Of a DNA stretch of 64,000 bases, positions 1 through 9,004 are shown piece by piece. Below the pieces are notes generated by a model that did no database searches, was not told where the DNA came from, and saw only the letters and a list, made by a program, of their open reading frames with translations. Within the stretch, counting starts at the first letter, position 1. Each line of letters begins with the position of its first letter. This DNA is from Dermatophilaceae bacterium Sec6.4 (lineage in GTDB: Bacteria > Actinomycetota > Actinomycetes > Actinomycetales > Dermatophilaceae), in the NCBI GenBank assembly GCA_039636865.1, contig CP144172.1:1426001-1490000 (forward strand). The letters are read 5' to 3'. Position numbers and translations under genes: made by a program.

Positions 1-1
1 C

Positions 2-526
2 CTGGGTACCTTGTGCCGAGTGTCCACCTCGGAGGGTGGATTACTGGGAAATACCATCCTCGACGCGCTGGTAGCCGTGTTCAACACCCTCGTGGGTACA
101 TTGAACCTGGCTGGCGTCACCTTGGGCACCAACTGCAATGCTGGCCTGACCTGCAATCCGATCGTTGGAGAGCGGGTGCGGGTGCGGGTTCCTATCATCG
201 GAACCAAGCTGGCCGATGTGACCGTCGCTATTGGCACCTGCGAGTGCACCGCTCAGCGGGCAGGGGGTGTAGAGAAAGAGGTCACGAACGCTGCCACCGA
301 GCGCGAGTTGAAGCATGCACAACTCACCGGCGAGCCGTTCATAGCTCGCGCCGGTGACAAGACGGTCGCCGTTCCTATGGCCGGCAGCGTTAAGCCGTCA
401 AGCACGTCGTCTACTACCTCGCCGTCGTTGCCTACTACCGCGCCTTCTCCGACGTCCGCACCCACATCGAAGCCTGCACCGTCCACCAGCAGCACCTCGG
501 CCCCGTCCAGTACGGGCACCAACTGA
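2..526 (+). CDS. C-terminal part of a Cys-containing, probably exported protein (cut by window edge)
   Basis: The frame is open from the window edge, so the true start lies upstream; TTG at 11 is only the first start-like codon inside. About 174 residues are visible. A hydrophobic stretch (LLGNTILDALVAVFNTLVGT) is followed by a region with paired cysteines (NCNAGLTCNP and TCECT). The last 45 or so residues are almost only Ser, Thr, Pro and Ala, typical of a surface-exposed or wall-spanning tail. No family was recognised. The MauE/thioredoxin-like membrane protein follows 31 bp downstream, so disulfide chemistry on this protein's cysteines by that neighbour is a reasonable inference and nothing more. 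Confidence 0.55.
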   Translation: MGTLCRVSTSEGGLLGNTILDALVAVFNTLVGTLNLAGVTLGTNCNAGLTCNPIVGERVRVRVPIIGTKLADVTVAIGTCECTAQRAGGVEKEVTNAATERELKHAQLTGEPFIARAGDKTVAVPMAGSVKPSSTSSTTSPSLPTTAPSPTSAPTSKPAPSTSSTSAPSSTGTN

Positions 527-557
527 TCTGCCGAATTTCTCTTAGAAGGACGTTTTC

Positions 558-2090
558 TTGAGCACTATTCACCTAGCCGTCACATTAGTGATGGTGGGGG
601 TTCTCCTACTCAGCGGAATAGCGAAGCTTCGCGATCACGCAGGTACAGTCGCTGCCATCAAGGGCTTTGGCGTCATCCCCGTGCCGGAAGATGCCCGCGC
701 ATTGGTCGCTAGGGTAGTTCCTGTTGTCGAGATCGTTCTGGCGATTGGTCTCTTGGTCACGTCTGGCCCTTCCTTCATCGTTATCGGTACTCTGGTTGTC
801 GCGTTAATGCTCGGGTTCACCGTCCTGGTGAGCGTGACGCTGGCACGCGGCGAAGCGCCGTCGTGTCACTGTTTCGGTGAGTTGACTCCTGAACCAATCT
901 CAAAGTCCACGGCAATCCGTAACGCGGTGCTTACCGTTTTCGCGGTTGTGGTGGCCTATGGGGTACTTCCTGCTACCGGAGTGTGGCGGACAGTCCGCGA
1001 CGAGTCTGGGTGGCAGGTCACGTGGGCATTTACCGTGCTGGTTGCCTCGGCGGCACTCGCGGCGCTTTACTTCCTGTGGCGCCGCGAGGCCTCCCAGAGG
1101 GCAGCGCTTACCGTGGAGCTGGAGTCCCGACCTGTTGGCGTCGTCGCGGAACCGGTGGATATTCCTGACATCGAACTTGTCGATGCTCTGGGGGCTCGAG
1201 TCAATCTGGTGGAGTTGGCACAAGATAAGGCTCAACTGCTGGTCTTCATTTCTCCGACCTGCATCAATTGCCATGATCTCGTCCCCCACGTCCCTATGTG
1301 GTCGGCGGCATTCATGGATCAGGTAGACGTCGCACTGGTCACGATAGGTTCGGTTGAGGACACCTTGGCGGAATTCAACGATGTTATCGGCGATCTGTCG
1401 CTCTATGGCGACGAGAACGCAGTCGCTCAATTGAGTCTCAATGTAGGAGCGACTCCGGCAGCGGTCCTTATCGGCACCAATGGCAAGGTCTCGGCGGGCC
1501 CGGCTCTTGGGGCTGAGCGCATCAGTGAATTGGTCAGCGCGATCGTCCAAGCAGTCGGGGTCAACGTGGTGACAGGTATGGCGCACGCCCCCAGTGACAA
1601 GCAGGTTGCGCAGCAGGAAGAAGTCAACCGCAGCTCACTCCCGGGCGATGACTTCGAGACACTGAACCCGATGGTGGCCCTGGATGATGGCGAAGAGCTG
1701 TTGTTCGCGGATGCCGTTGCGCGCTTCGGCGGCGGCGAACCGGTGCCGGTAGTTGCCTGGCGTGACTCGTGTGGATTTTGCGAGTCGATCACTCCGGCGA
1801 TGCTGGAGCCCAATGCTGCCGGTGATGTGCTGCTGTTGATCAATGAATCGATCAGCACAGTCCGGGCACAGGGCTTCACCGGTCCGGTAATGCAGGTAAT
1901 CGACTCTGATGCCGGATCTGTTCTGGGTGTGCCTGGCACGCCGGCTGGATACCCGGTGTTGAACGGCCGTAAGGCCCCCGGTGGCGGAGTCGGAGGACCG
2001 GACGTATTGAAGATGCTAGGCTTCGTGGTTACCGAAGACGGCCACGTGCACAAGAACATCGAGCTCGAAGCACTGGATCACTCGCACTGA
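558..2090 (+). CDS. MauE-type membrane protein with two thioredoxin-like domains
   Basis: Begins at TTG 558, with AGAAGGA at 544-550 as ribosome-binding site. Residues 1-170 form a MauE/DoxX-like bundle of about four to five membrane segments with the CHCFG motif near residue 102 that is typical of MauE. Two extracytoplasmic thioredoxin-like parts follow: one with CINC at 235-238 in an SPTC context, the second with CGFC at 405-408. MauE proteins are known to supply electrons or disulfide isomerisation to exported proteins such as methylamine dehydrogenase. I infer a thiol-disulfide relay that moves reducing equivalents across the membrane. At 510 residues it is far longer than a plain MauE (about 180). 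It probably forms an operon with the Cys-containing gene upstream. A strong hairpin follows the stop. Confidence 0.8.
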   Translation: MSTIHLAVTLVMVGVLLLSGIAKLRDHAGTVAAIKGFGVIPVPEDARALVARVVPVVEIVLAIGLLVTSGPSFIVIGTLVVALMLGFTVLVSVTLARGEAPSCHCFGELTPEPISKSTAIRNAVLTVFAVVVAYGVLPATGVWRTVRDESGWQVTWAFTVLVASAALAALYFLWRREASQRAALTVELESRPVGVVAEPVDIPDIELVDALGARVNLVELAQDKAQLLVFISPTCINCHDLVPHVPMWSAAFMDQVDVALVTIGSVEDTLAEFNDVIGDLSLYGDENAVAQLSLNVGATPAAVLIGTNGKVSAGPALGAERISELVSAIVQAVGVNVVTGMAHAPSDKQVAQQEEVNRSSLPGDDFETLNPMVALDDGEELLFADAVARFGGGEPVPVVAWRDSCGFCESITPAMLEPNAAGDVLLLINESISTVRAQGFTGPVMQVIDSDAGSVLGVPGTPAGYPVLNGRKAPGGGVGGPDVLKMLGFVVTEDGHVHKNIELEALDHSH

Positions 2091-2107
2091 TCTCAGCCTT
2101 CAAAAGG

Positions 2108-2144
2108 AGTAGGCGCCGTCCCCTCAAGGGGGGCGGCGCCTACT
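2108..2144. terminator. Bidirectional hairpin terminator between convergent genes
   Basis: AGTAGGCGCCG (2108-2118) pairs with CGGCGCCTACT at 2134-2144, and the inner C and G runs extend the stem around a short loop. It lies between a plus-strand stop at 2090 and a minus-strand stop at 2183, where a shared terminator is expected. No long T tract is present. Confidence 0.75.
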
Positions 2145-2182
2145 GGTGTCGCTGGTGGAGATCGTCGTCGAGCGCAGATACC

Positions 2183-3712
2183 TTAGCGTCGGTGGGAGAT
2201 CTGCGGCACGAAATGGTCGGCACTGGCGGCATCCCAGTCATCGGCCCAGGTCGCAGGTCCTTTGGACAATAGCTGCCCGGGCGAAAGCCACTCGTACAGC
2301 TCGTAGTAGGACTGGGTGGTGCCGAAATCGACATTGCGGCGCAGCATATGTGGGCTGAGCTCGTCGGGGCTGGTGGCGCCCAGACTGGCCATCATCCTGG
2401 CCGCCTGAATCACCGTTGCTTCCTGATAGCGCTTGACCCGCATGCTCTTGTCGCCGACATCCAGCGCCCGCGAACGCCGTTCGTTCTGGGTGGCGACACC
2501 TGTCGGGCATTTGTCTGTGTGGCATTTCTGGGACTGGATGCAGCCGATCGCCATCATCATGGCGCGGGCGGAGTTGGTGTAGTCAGCACCTTGGATCAGT
2601 CGTTTGACCACATCACTACCGCCGACGATCTTGCCGCTGGCACCGATCTTGATCCTGTCTCGCAGGCCCGCGCCGACGAGCGCGTTGTGCACGATCATCA
2701 GCCCATCCGTGAGCGGCATCCCGACGTGATCCTCATATTCCAGCGGTGCAGCGGCTGTGCCACCCTCGCTGCCGTCCACGATGATGAAGTCGGGAGCTGT
2801 GCCTACCTGCAGCATTGCCTTGCAGATGGCCAGGAAGTCACGCCGCGATCCCACGCACAACTTGAACCCGACCGGTTTGCCGCCGGTCAGTTCGCGCAGC
2901 CGCGCGATGAACTGGATGAGTTCGATCGGTGTGCTGAACGCCGTGTGAGCGGCCGGGCTCACGCACTTCTGCCCCTCCGGCACGCCACGCACGTCGGCGA
3001 TCTGCCTGGTGACCTTCGCACCGGGCAGCACCCCGCCGATCCCCGGCTTGGCTCCCTGGCTCAGTTTGATGGACACGCACTTGACCTGGTCGCGGTTCGA
3101 TTTCTCGGCGAACTGCTCCTCGTCGAAATGGCCGTCCTTGGTGCGGGTGCCGAAATAGCCCGACCCGATCTCCCAGACCAGATCGCCGCCGTTCTCCTCG
3201 TGATACTTGGACAGCCCGCCCTCGCCGGTGTCGTGCGCAAAGCCACCCATCGCAGCGCCTTTGTTGAGCGCACGGATCGCGTTGGCCGACAATGCGCCGA
3301 AGCTCATCGCAGACACGTTGACCAGCGCCATGCTGTACGGCTTCTTGCAGTCCGGCCCGCCGATCATCACTCGCGGCGGCTGATCCGGTGCTTCCAACGG
3401 CGTGGTGGTGTGGATGAGGTACTCGTAGCCGGGTCTGTACACGTCCCGCTCGGTGCCGAAGGACAGCTCGGCCGCAGTTCCTTTCGCGCGCTCGTAGATC
3501 AACGTGCGGGTGTCGCGATCGAACGGGCGGCCGTCCCAGTTCCGTTCGATGAAGTACTGCTGCAGCTCCGGGCGCAGACCCTCCAGCAGGAACCGGCTGT
3601 GCCCGATCACCGGGTAGTTACGCAGAATGGAATGTCTTTTCTGCAGTAGGTCACGAGCCGCAAGCGCGGCGATCGCCCCTGCTCCGATACCGAGTCCACC
3701 CAGTTTGCTCAC
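2183..3712 (-). CDS. FMN-binding glutamate synthase family protein (stand-alone GltB-type domain)
   Basis: Start taken as GTG 3712 because GAAGGAG lies just upstream; an in-frame extension to 3883 would overlap the divergent gene and has no conserved content. 509 residues. A short hydrophobic N-terminus (residues 4-20) is followed by a TIM barrel of the glutamate-synthase FMN domain: conserved KPGIGGVLPG, the FMN-binding IVDGSEGGTAAAP and GKIVGG segments, and a Cys cluster CIQSQKCHTDKCPTG for an iron-sulfur cluster. The amidotransferase and the C-terminal beta-helix domain of full-length GltB are absent, as in the widespread GltB-like family whose substrate is uncertain. No gltD-like partner is adjacent, so the electron donor is unknown. 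Ammonia-dependent glutamate synthase activity should not be assumed. Confidence 0.85.
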   Translation of the reverse strand: MSKLGGLGIGAGAIAALAARDLLQKRHSILRNYPVIGHSRFLLEGLRPELQQYFIERNWDGRPFDRDTRTLIYERAKGTAAELSFGTERDVYRPGYEYLIHTTTPLEAPDQPPRVMIGGPDCKKPYSMALVNVSAMSFGALSANAIRALNKGAAMGGFAHDTGEGGLSKYHEENGGDLVWEIGSGYFGTRTKDGHFDEEQFAEKSNRDQVKCVSIKLSQGAKPGIGGVLPGAKVTRQIADVRGVPEGQKCVSPAAHTAFSTPIELIQFIARLRELTGGKPVGFKLCVGSRRDFLAICKAMLQVGTAPDFIIVDGSEGGTAAAPLEYEDHVGMPLTDGLMIVHNALVGAGLRDRIKIGASGKIVGGSDVVKRLIQGADYTNSARAMMMAIGCIQSQKCHTDKCPTGVATQNERRSRALDVGDKSMRVKRYQEATVIQAARMMASLGATSPDELSPHMLRRNVDFGTTQSYYELYEWLSPGQLLSKGPATWADDWDAASADHFVPQISHRR

Positions 3713-3861
3713 GATCGACTCCTTCGAGGTATCGGGGGTCGCGGTTCGCTGCGGCGCCCGAGGGGGATATTCGCGTTGTTCCCCGAACCTATCCAAGCCA
3801 CCTGCAAGGGCGCAGGCACTCACGGGCAACAAGCGTCGATGAAGCGGAACCTCGGCATCCG

Positions 3862-3867
3862 TACGAT
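3862..3867 (+). promoter_or_regulatory. Predicted -10 box for a leaderless transcript
   Basis: TACGAT lies 6 nt before GTG 3874 and no Shine-Dalgarno sequence is present. This TANNNT-plus-6-to-8 arrangement recurs through the window. Confidence 0.5.
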
Positions 3868-3873
3868 GAACGC

Positions 3874-4239
3874 GTGTACGCACCCCTGACCTATCTCACC
3901 GGCGCGGTCCTGGTGTTGCTGGCGATCCTGGCCGCCGTGGCCTTGCTTCGCGGCAAACCGATCAACGACCCGATGCTCTGGGCCGGTCTGGGCGCCGAAG
4001 GCTGCATGATCGTGCTGCTGGTCGTCGGGATCGTCTTGTCGGGCAATGGTGCCTCTGGTATGTCGACACCGTTGTTCATCGCCTACCTGGCGGGGATGGT
4101 GGTCGCGCTTCCGGTGGCCGGATTCTGGGCCATCGCCGAGCGGGAGTCGCGTTCCAGTTCCGGAGTCATACTGGTCGCTGCGCTCGGCTTGTTCGTCATG
4201 TTGTTCCGGCTGGTCCAGATCTGGGACGGCCGCCGCTGA
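3874..4239 (+). CDS. Small integral membrane protein
   Basis: 121 residues with four predicted membrane helices (roughly 5-25, 33-56, 65-88, 97-116) and short loops, including a conserved-looking INDPMLW loop between helices 1 and 2. GTG 3874 is supported by TACGAT 6 nt upstream, implying a leaderless mRNA. It is divergent from the GltB-like gene. Similar four-helix proteins are common and uncharacterised in actinobacteria, and no function is assigned. The next gene is also a small four-helix protein, and the two may be co-transcribed across a 68-bp gap. Confidence 0.7.
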   Translation: MYAPLTYLTGAVLVLLAILAAVALLRGKPINDPMLWAGLGAEGCMIVLLVVGIVLSGNGASGMSTPLFIAYLAGMVVALPVAGFWAIAERESRSSSGVILVAALGLFVMLFRLVQIWDGRR

Positions 4240-4307
4240 CCATGCCCCGCTGCGACACGCACCATGTCTATTCATCTTTTGAGACCCACGACGGCGGTTT
4301 GATCTGA

Positions 4308-4727
4308 GTGCGCACCAATACCGGCACCGGCCGCATCCTGGTCGCCGTCTACGCGCTCTTCGCGTTGGCTGCTGCGGGGCGTTCGATCCTGCAGATCGCC
4401 CAGACCTGGCCGCACCCCAATACGCCCTATCTGCTCTCGGCACTGGCCGGCGTCGTGTATGTCGTGGCGACTGTTGCGCTCGCACGCAGTGGCCGGCTGA
4501 GTGCGCGAGTCGCGTTGTACACCATCGCGTTCGAGCTTTTAGGGGTGATCGCTGTCGGCATCTGGAGTTACGCCGACGCGGGTGCGTTCGTCGCTCAGGG
4601 CCAGGCGGGCGACACCACCGTATGGGCACATTTCGGGCAGGGTTACGGGTACGTTCCGCTGGTTCTGCCGATCGTTGGTCTGTGGTGGCTGCGCCACCTT
4701 TCGCGCACCCCGGAGACCGGCGACTGA
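4308..4727 (+). CDS. Small integral membrane protein
   Basis: 139 residues beginning at GTG 4308 (VRTNTGTGR). Four hydrophobic segments are visible (about 9-25, 42-58, 67-90, 113-130), with a polar loop holding AQGQAGDTTVWAHFGQGYGY between helices 3 and 4. No catalytic motif was recognised. It follows another small membrane protein on the same strand and faces the convergent hydrolase gene, with only 20 bp between the stops. Actinobacterial conserved membrane proteins of this size usually have no assigned role, and none is proposed. Confidence 0.7.
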   Translation: MRTNTGTGRILVAVYALFALAAAGRSILQIAQTWPHPNTPYLLSALAGVVYVVATVALARSGRLSARVALYTIAFELLGVIAVGIWSYADAGAFVAQGQAGDTTVWAHFGQGYGYVPLVLPIVGLWWLRHLSRTPETGD

Positions 4728-4747
4728 GCCCTGGAACCGCTCTGCGC

Positions 4748-5503
4748 TCAGACGTCCGATGCGTCGCCGAGGAAGCGGGCGATGGCCTGACCCAGTGCCT
4801 TGTCGGCGACGGCGCTCATGTGATCACCGGGCACCAGTGCCAGGCGCGCGTTCGGCAGAGCGTCGACCAGCTCCTGCGGCGATCCGTTGTCCAGGTCGTG
4901 TTCGCCGCACACCACCAACGTCGGGGCGGTGATGCACGACAGGTCGTTGTCGGGGGTGTCGACGAACGACTCCAGTACGTGCAGCAGCGCGACCGGATCG
5001 CCGCCGGTCTTGCGCAGGAAGGACTGGCTCTTCCACAACGGTGAATACCGCGGGTAGGTCTCTGTCGCGGTCAGCACCTCGCGGAAGTGCTCGCCACGAC
5101 CGCCCGTGCGGGTGATGCCGGACAGTCCCATCCCGCCCAGCACCACGCGTCCGGGAGTGGCGCCACGCACCAGCATTCGGGCGGTCGTGCGGGCACCGAG
5201 GGAATACCCGCCGAGGTCGTAGTCGGTCAGACCGAGCTGCTCGACCAGGGCGAGCCCGTCATCGGCCAGGATGTCGCCCCGGTAGCGCTCGCTGTCATGC
5301 GGTTTTGCGCTGTCGCCGTGACCGCGCAGGTCGGGCATGATCACCCGGTATCCGCGATTTGCGATCAACTGGGCGTGCCCATAGGCGATCCAGTTCACCC
5401 TCGCGGTGGAGAAGTACCCGTGGATCAGGACGAGCGGCCGGCCGTGGCCGACCTCGTGGACGGCGAGCCGCTCGCCGTCGTGCGCGTCGATGTAAGAGAC
5501 CAC
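4748..5503 (-). CDS. Alpha/beta-hydrolase
   Basis: The chosen GTG start at 5503 lies one base after the TGA stop of glgX, so translation is probably coupled; longer in-frame starts run into glgX. 251 residues with the alpha/beta-hydrolase fold: oxyanion HGYF, the PDLRGHGDS segment, nucleophile elbow GGYSLGA (Ser), late acid in CGEHDLDN and catalytic His in PGDHMSA near the C-terminus. No membrane segment or signal peptide, so cytoplasmic. The substrate cannot be read from sequence. Pairing with a glycogen debranching enzyme is positional only. Confidence 0.8.
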   Translation of the reverse strand: MVSYIDAHDGERLAVHEVGHGRPLVLIHGYFSTARVNWIAYGHAQLIANRGYRVIMPDLRGHGDSAKPHDSERYRGDILADDGLALVEQLGLTDYDLGGYSLGARTTARMLVRGATPGRVVLGGMGLSGITRTGGRGEHFREVLTATETYPRYSPLWKSQSFLRKTGGDPVALLHVLESFVDTPDNDLSCITAPTLVVCGEHDLDNGSPQELVDALPNARLALVPGDHMSAVADKALGQAIARFLGDASDV

Positions 5504-5504
5504 G

Positions 5505-7634
5505 TCAGACCCCCCGGAAGACTGCGAGTGTGGCAGCGGGCACCTCGTAGGGCGCACCGAGCGGCGTTCGATCCCGGGTGATCTCTGACGTCTCCTCGAA
5601 GCGGCTGTCCCACAGCAATTCCCATGCTGCGATACCGCTCTGGTCGGGAAGGGTCACGGCCGACTCAGCGGCGCCACCGTGGAAGAGCAGCAGCAGGCGG
5701 TCATCGCCGACAGCCGCCCCGTCGAAGACGACGGACATCGTGCGGGTGCGGCCGTTGTTCCACTGGTCTGCGGTCAGGATCTGACCGTCTGCGGCGTGCC
5801 AGTGCAGGGCCGGAAGTGTCTGGCCTTCGACGGGACCACCGGGGAAGAAGTGTCGCTGCCGCAACACCGGGTGATCGCGGCGTATCTGCACGAGGTGGCG
5901 AACCGTGTGGTTCAGCGCGCTCTGCCACGGCGCGAGATCCCAGTCGTACCAGGATATTTCGCTGTTCTGGCAGTACGGATTGTTGTTGCCGTGCTGCGTA
6001 CGCCCGAACTCGTCGCCGCCGGTCAACATGGGCACGCCCGAAGACAGGATGAGGGTGCCCAGCAGGTTGCGCATCGAGCGTCGCCGCAGTTCGTCCACCT
6101 CGGGCGCCGCGCTCTCGTGGTCCTCCACGCCGTGGTTCCAGGAGGAGTTGTTGTCGGTTCCGTCGCGGTTGCCCTCGCCGTTGGCGTCGTTGTGTTTGCG
6201 GTTGTACGCGGTGAGGTCGGCCACGGTGAATCCATCGTGCGCCGTGATGAAGTTGATGGAGGCCAGCGGACCGCGCCGTGAGTCGTGGAACAGCTCGGCC
6301 GACCCGGCGATACAGGTCGCCAGCTCGCGTACCCCGTGCCCGCTCTCCCCGGCAGCGTCGCGCGCCAGGTCGGGCAGCCAGAAGGTGCGCACCGTGTCCC
6401 GGAACCGGTCGTTCCACTCCCCGAACGGCGTCGGGAACTGACCCGTGCGCCACCCGTGCATACCCAGATCCCAGGGCTCCGCGATCAGCTTGACGTCCGC
6501 GAGTACGGGATCGGTGCGCAGCGCCATCAGGAAGGGGTGATCGGGGTGGAAGCTGTCGTCCAGACCGCGCGCGAGCGCCACCGCCAGGTCGAACCGGAAA
6601 CCGTCGACGTGCATCTCGCACACCCAGTAGCGCAGCGAATCCATCACCATCCGCACGGTGACCGGGTGGCGTAGATCGAGGGTGTTGCCGCAGCCCGTGA
6701 CGTCGATGTCGTTGCCGCGACCATCCAGACGGTAATAGGCGCGACTGTCCAGACCGCGCCAGGACAGGGTGGAGCCGCCGCGGGCGCTCTGCTCGCAGGT
6801 GTGGTTATAGACCACGTCCAGGATGACCTCGATGCCAGCCGCGTGCAGCAGCTTGACCATGCCCTTGAACTCGGCAACGGACTCGACCGGATCGTCGGAG
6901 GCGGCATAGGGCAGGTGCGGCGCGAAGAAGCCGAGCGTGTTGTAACCCCAGTAGTTGATCAGGCCGCGCTGCTCGACCTGCGGCTCCGAAGCGCTGGCCT
7001 GCACGGGCAGTAACTCCACGGTGGTGACGCCGAGCGAGCGCAGGTGCTCGATGGTGACCGGGTGCGCCATCCCCGCGTAGGTGCCGCGCAGGTGCTCGGG
7101 GACGCCGGGCAGGTCGTGGGTCATCCCGACGATGTGCGTCTCGTAGATCACGGTGTCACTCCAGGAGACCATCGGCGCGCTCACCCCACCCCAGTCGAAC
7201 TGGTCATCCACGATGACGCTGCGGGGCACGAAGGCGGCGCTGTCGCGGTCATCGCGCACGTCACCCCCGACGAGTAGTTCGTCCACGACGTTCCCGTAGA
7301 CCTGCGGAGCCCACTGCACCTGCCCGTCGATGGCGCGGGTGTAGGGGTCCAGCAGCAACTTGGCGGGGTTGTGGCGCTGCCCACTGGCCGGATCCCACGG
7401 CCCGTCGACCCGGTATCCGTACCGCTGACCTTCCCGCACCCCCGGGGCGTGCACGGACCAGGTGCCGTGCACGTGAGGCACCATCGGGATTTGCCGCTCG
7501 GTGCCGGAATCGTCGAAGAGACAGAGCCGTACTGCGTTGGCGTGGCCCGCATAGACGGCGAACTCCGCACCGTCGTCGGTGAGCGTCGCGCCGTACGGCG
7601 GTGGGACATGGTCGGGGCGGCGCGGGGCAGGCAT
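5505..7634 (-). CDS. glgX: Glycogen debranching enzyme GlgX (isoamylase type, GH13)
   Basis: 709 residues, the usual size. The N-terminal beta-sandwich (CBM48-like, about 1-130, YGATLTDDGAEFAVYA) is followed by the GH13 barrel with DVVYNHT, nucleophile Asp349 in GFRFDLA, acid/base Glu386 in LIAEPWD, and the third acid in TAHDGF. It hydrolyses alpha-1,6 branches of limit dextrins in glycogen breakdown. ATG 7634 has TAGGCT 7 nt upstream and no ribosome-binding site, so the mRNA is probably leaderless. It is divergent from the YbjN gene and translationally coupled to the downstream hydrolase. A second GH13 enzyme lies at 61.9-63.6 kb but is not linked. Confidence 0.93.
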   Translation of the reverse strand: MPAPRRPDHVPPPYGATLTDDGAEFAVYAGHANAVRLCLFDDSGTERQIPMVPHVHGTWSVHAPGVREGQRYGYRVDGPWDPASGQRHNPAKLLLDPYTRAIDGQVQWAPQVYGNVVDELLVGGDVRDDRDSAAFVPRSVIVDDQFDWGGVSAPMVSWSDTVIYETHIVGMTHDLPGVPEHLRGTYAGMAHPVTIEHLRSLGVTTVELLPVQASASEPQVEQRGLINYWGYNTLGFFAPHLPYAASDDPVESVAEFKGMVKLLHAAGIEVILDVVYNHTCEQSARGGSTLSWRGLDSRAYYRLDGRGNDIDVTGCGNTLDLRHPVTVRMVMDSLRYWVCEMHVDGFRFDLAVALARGLDDSFHPDHPFLMALRTDPVLADVKLIAEPWDLGMHGWRTGQFPTPFGEWNDRFRDTVRTFWLPDLARDAAGESGHGVRELATCIAGSAELFHDSRRGPLASINFITAHDGFTVADLTAYNRKHNDANGEGNRDGTDNNSSWNHGVEDHESAAPEVDELRRRSMRNLLGTLILSSGVPMLTGGDEFGRTQHGNNNPYCQNSEISWYDWDLAPWQSALNHTVRHLVQIRRDHPVLRQRHFFPGGPVEGQTLPALHWHAADGQILTADQWNNGRTRTMSVVFDGAAVGDDRLLLLFHGGAAESAVTLPDQSGIAAWELLWDSRFEETSEITRDRTPLGAPYEVPAATLAVFRGV

Positions 7635-7641
7635 GGGGGTC

Positions 7642-7663
7642 AGCCTAGAGATCCCGGTAACGT
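7642..7663. promoter_or_regulatory. Divergent leaderless promoters for glgX and the YbjN gene
   Basis: On the minus strand TAGGCT (7647-7642) sits 7 nt before the glgX ATG. On the plus strand TAACGT (7658-7663) sits 6 nt before ATG 7670. The gap between the two start codons is only 35 bp, so the -35 region of each promoter must lie at or inside the other gene's start. Confidence 0.5.
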
Positions 7664-7669
7664 GGCGGT

Positions 7670-8191
7670 ATGACTGATCCCACCTCCATGCCCAATTTCC
7701 CGCCTCCCGCCGACGAGCACCCGCTGCGTGGTCGCGTCCTGGACGTGTTGCAGGACATGCAGGCCCAGCCGGACCTCGACACCGACGGCGACGTGACCTA
7801 CTCCGTGCAGGAGCAGCAGTTGTTCGCCCGCTGCACCGAGGGCGACGTCAGTTTGCTGCGCATCTTCGGGCAGTGGCAGATCACCGACGACATGCCCACC
7901 GACATCACGAAACAGCTGCTGGCCTGCAACGACGTCACCCTCAGCCTCAACATCATCAAGACCGGTATCGCCAACGGCACGTTGGTCGTCTCCGGTGAGC
8001 ACCTGGTCCAGGACGGCGACAACCTGGAGATGATGGTCGCCTCCACCACCCAGATGGTGCTGCAGGCCGTGCAGCTGTGGCACCAGACCGTGCTCGGCGA
8101 AGGCCCGCATGTGGCGAATACCGACCCCAGCGAGTTGCCCGGTCCGCCCGAAGGTGGCCCGGAAGGCGACTCCGGCAACGGTCTGGTCTGA
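7670..8191 (+). CDS. YbjN domain-containing protein
   Basis: 173 residues with the YbjN fold (about 20-145): LRIFGQWQITDD and the pattern of short beta strands and helices seen in this family, which is structurally related to type III secretion chaperones. A proline- and glycine-rich acidic tail follows (PGPPEGGPEGDSG). YbjN proteins have been linked to stress and motility in enterobacteria, but the actinobacterial copies are uncharacterised. ATG 7670 is preceded by TAACGT at 6 nt. An enoyl-CoA hydratase gene starts 2 bp after the stop, so the two are probably co-transcribed. Confidence 0.75.
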   Translation: MTDPTSMPNFPPPADEHPLRGRVLDVLQDMQAQPDLDTDGDVTYSVQEQQLFARCTEGDVSLLRIFGQWQITDDMPTDITKQLLACNDVTLSLNIIKTGIANGTLVVSGEHLVQDGDNLEMMVASTTQMVLQAVQLWHQTVLGEGPHVANTDPSELPGPPEGGPEGDSGNGLV

Positions 8192-8193
8192 GC

Positions 8194-8988
8194 ATGACTG
8201 ATAGGACATACGGCGAGTACGTCTCGCTGCAGGTGGCCGACGGGATCGCTGTGATCCGGATCGACCGCCCCAAGATGAACCCACTCGACGCGGCCATCCA
8301 AGAAGGTCTGGCAGCTGCGGCGGTCGAGGTTTCCGGGCGCGACGACGTCGATGCCGTCATCCTGTACGGCGGTGAGAAGGTTTTTGCCGCGGGCGCAGAC
8401 ATCAAAGAAATGCAGCACCTGGACTATGTCGACATGGTCACCCGCGCACCCCGACTGCAGGCCTGTTTCGCTGCGATCGCCGCCATCCCGCAGCCGACCG
8501 TGGCTGCCATCGCCGGATACGCGTTGGGCGGCGGGTGCGAGTTGTCGATGACCTGTGACTTCCGGATTGCCGCCAGCGACGCGAAGCTGGGCCAGCCGGA
8601 GATCCTGCTGGGCATCATTCCCGGTGCCGGCGGCACCCAGCGGCTGACCCGACTGGTGGGTCCGGCCCGCGCCAAGGACATCGTCTTCTCCGGTCGGATG
8701 GTCGACGCGAGCGAGGCGTTGCAGATCGGGCTGGTGGACCAGCTGTGCGAGCCGGGGACGGTGCTCGAATCCGCGAAGGCGCGGATGAGCCGGTACGTCG
8801 GCGGGCCGAAGGTGGCGCTACGGGCTGCCAAGCAGGCCATCGACCGAGGCCTGGACGTCGACCTGGACACCGGGCTGAGTATCGAATCGGCGTTGTTCGC
8901 CGGCCTGTTCGCTACCAGTGACCGAGCTGCCGGGATGGAGTCGTTCGTCACGCAGGGTCCGGGCAAGGCGCAGTTCACCGGCCGCTGA
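8194..8988 (+). CDS. Enoyl-CoA hydratase (crotonase family)
   Basis: 264 residues from ATG 8194, 2 bp after the YbjN stop. All crotonase landmarks are present: the oxyanion-hole loop in FAAGADIKEM, IAGYALGGGCELSMTCDFRIA with the first catalytic Glu, and LGQPEILLGIIPGAGGTQRL with the second. Both acid residues are retained, so true hydratase activity on trans-2-enoyl-CoA in beta-oxidation is likely. The etfBA operon that follows at 9082 would take electrons from the acyl-CoA dehydrogenase step, which fits a fatty-acid or amino-acid oxidation setting. No dehydrogenase or thiolase gene is in the window. Confidence 0.88.
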   Translation: MTDRTYGEYVSLQVADGIAVIRIDRPKMNPLDAAIQEGLAAAAVEVSGRDDVDAVILYGGEKVFAAGADIKEMQHLDYVDMVTRAPRLQACFAAIAAIPQPTVAAIAGYALGGGCELSMTCDFRIAASDAKLGQPEILLGIIPGAGGTQRLTRLVGPARAKDIVFSGRMVDASEALQIGLVDQLCEPGTVLESAKARMSRYVGGPKVALRAAKQAIDRGLDVDLDTGLSIESALFAGLFATSDRAAGMESFVTQGPGKAQFTGR

Positions 8989-9004
8989 GGTCGATGAACG
9001 GGGC

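Noticed and set aside
2348-3649. A 433-codon plus-strand frame across the GltB-like gene
   Set aside because: Antisense to a well-supported gene; no motifs.
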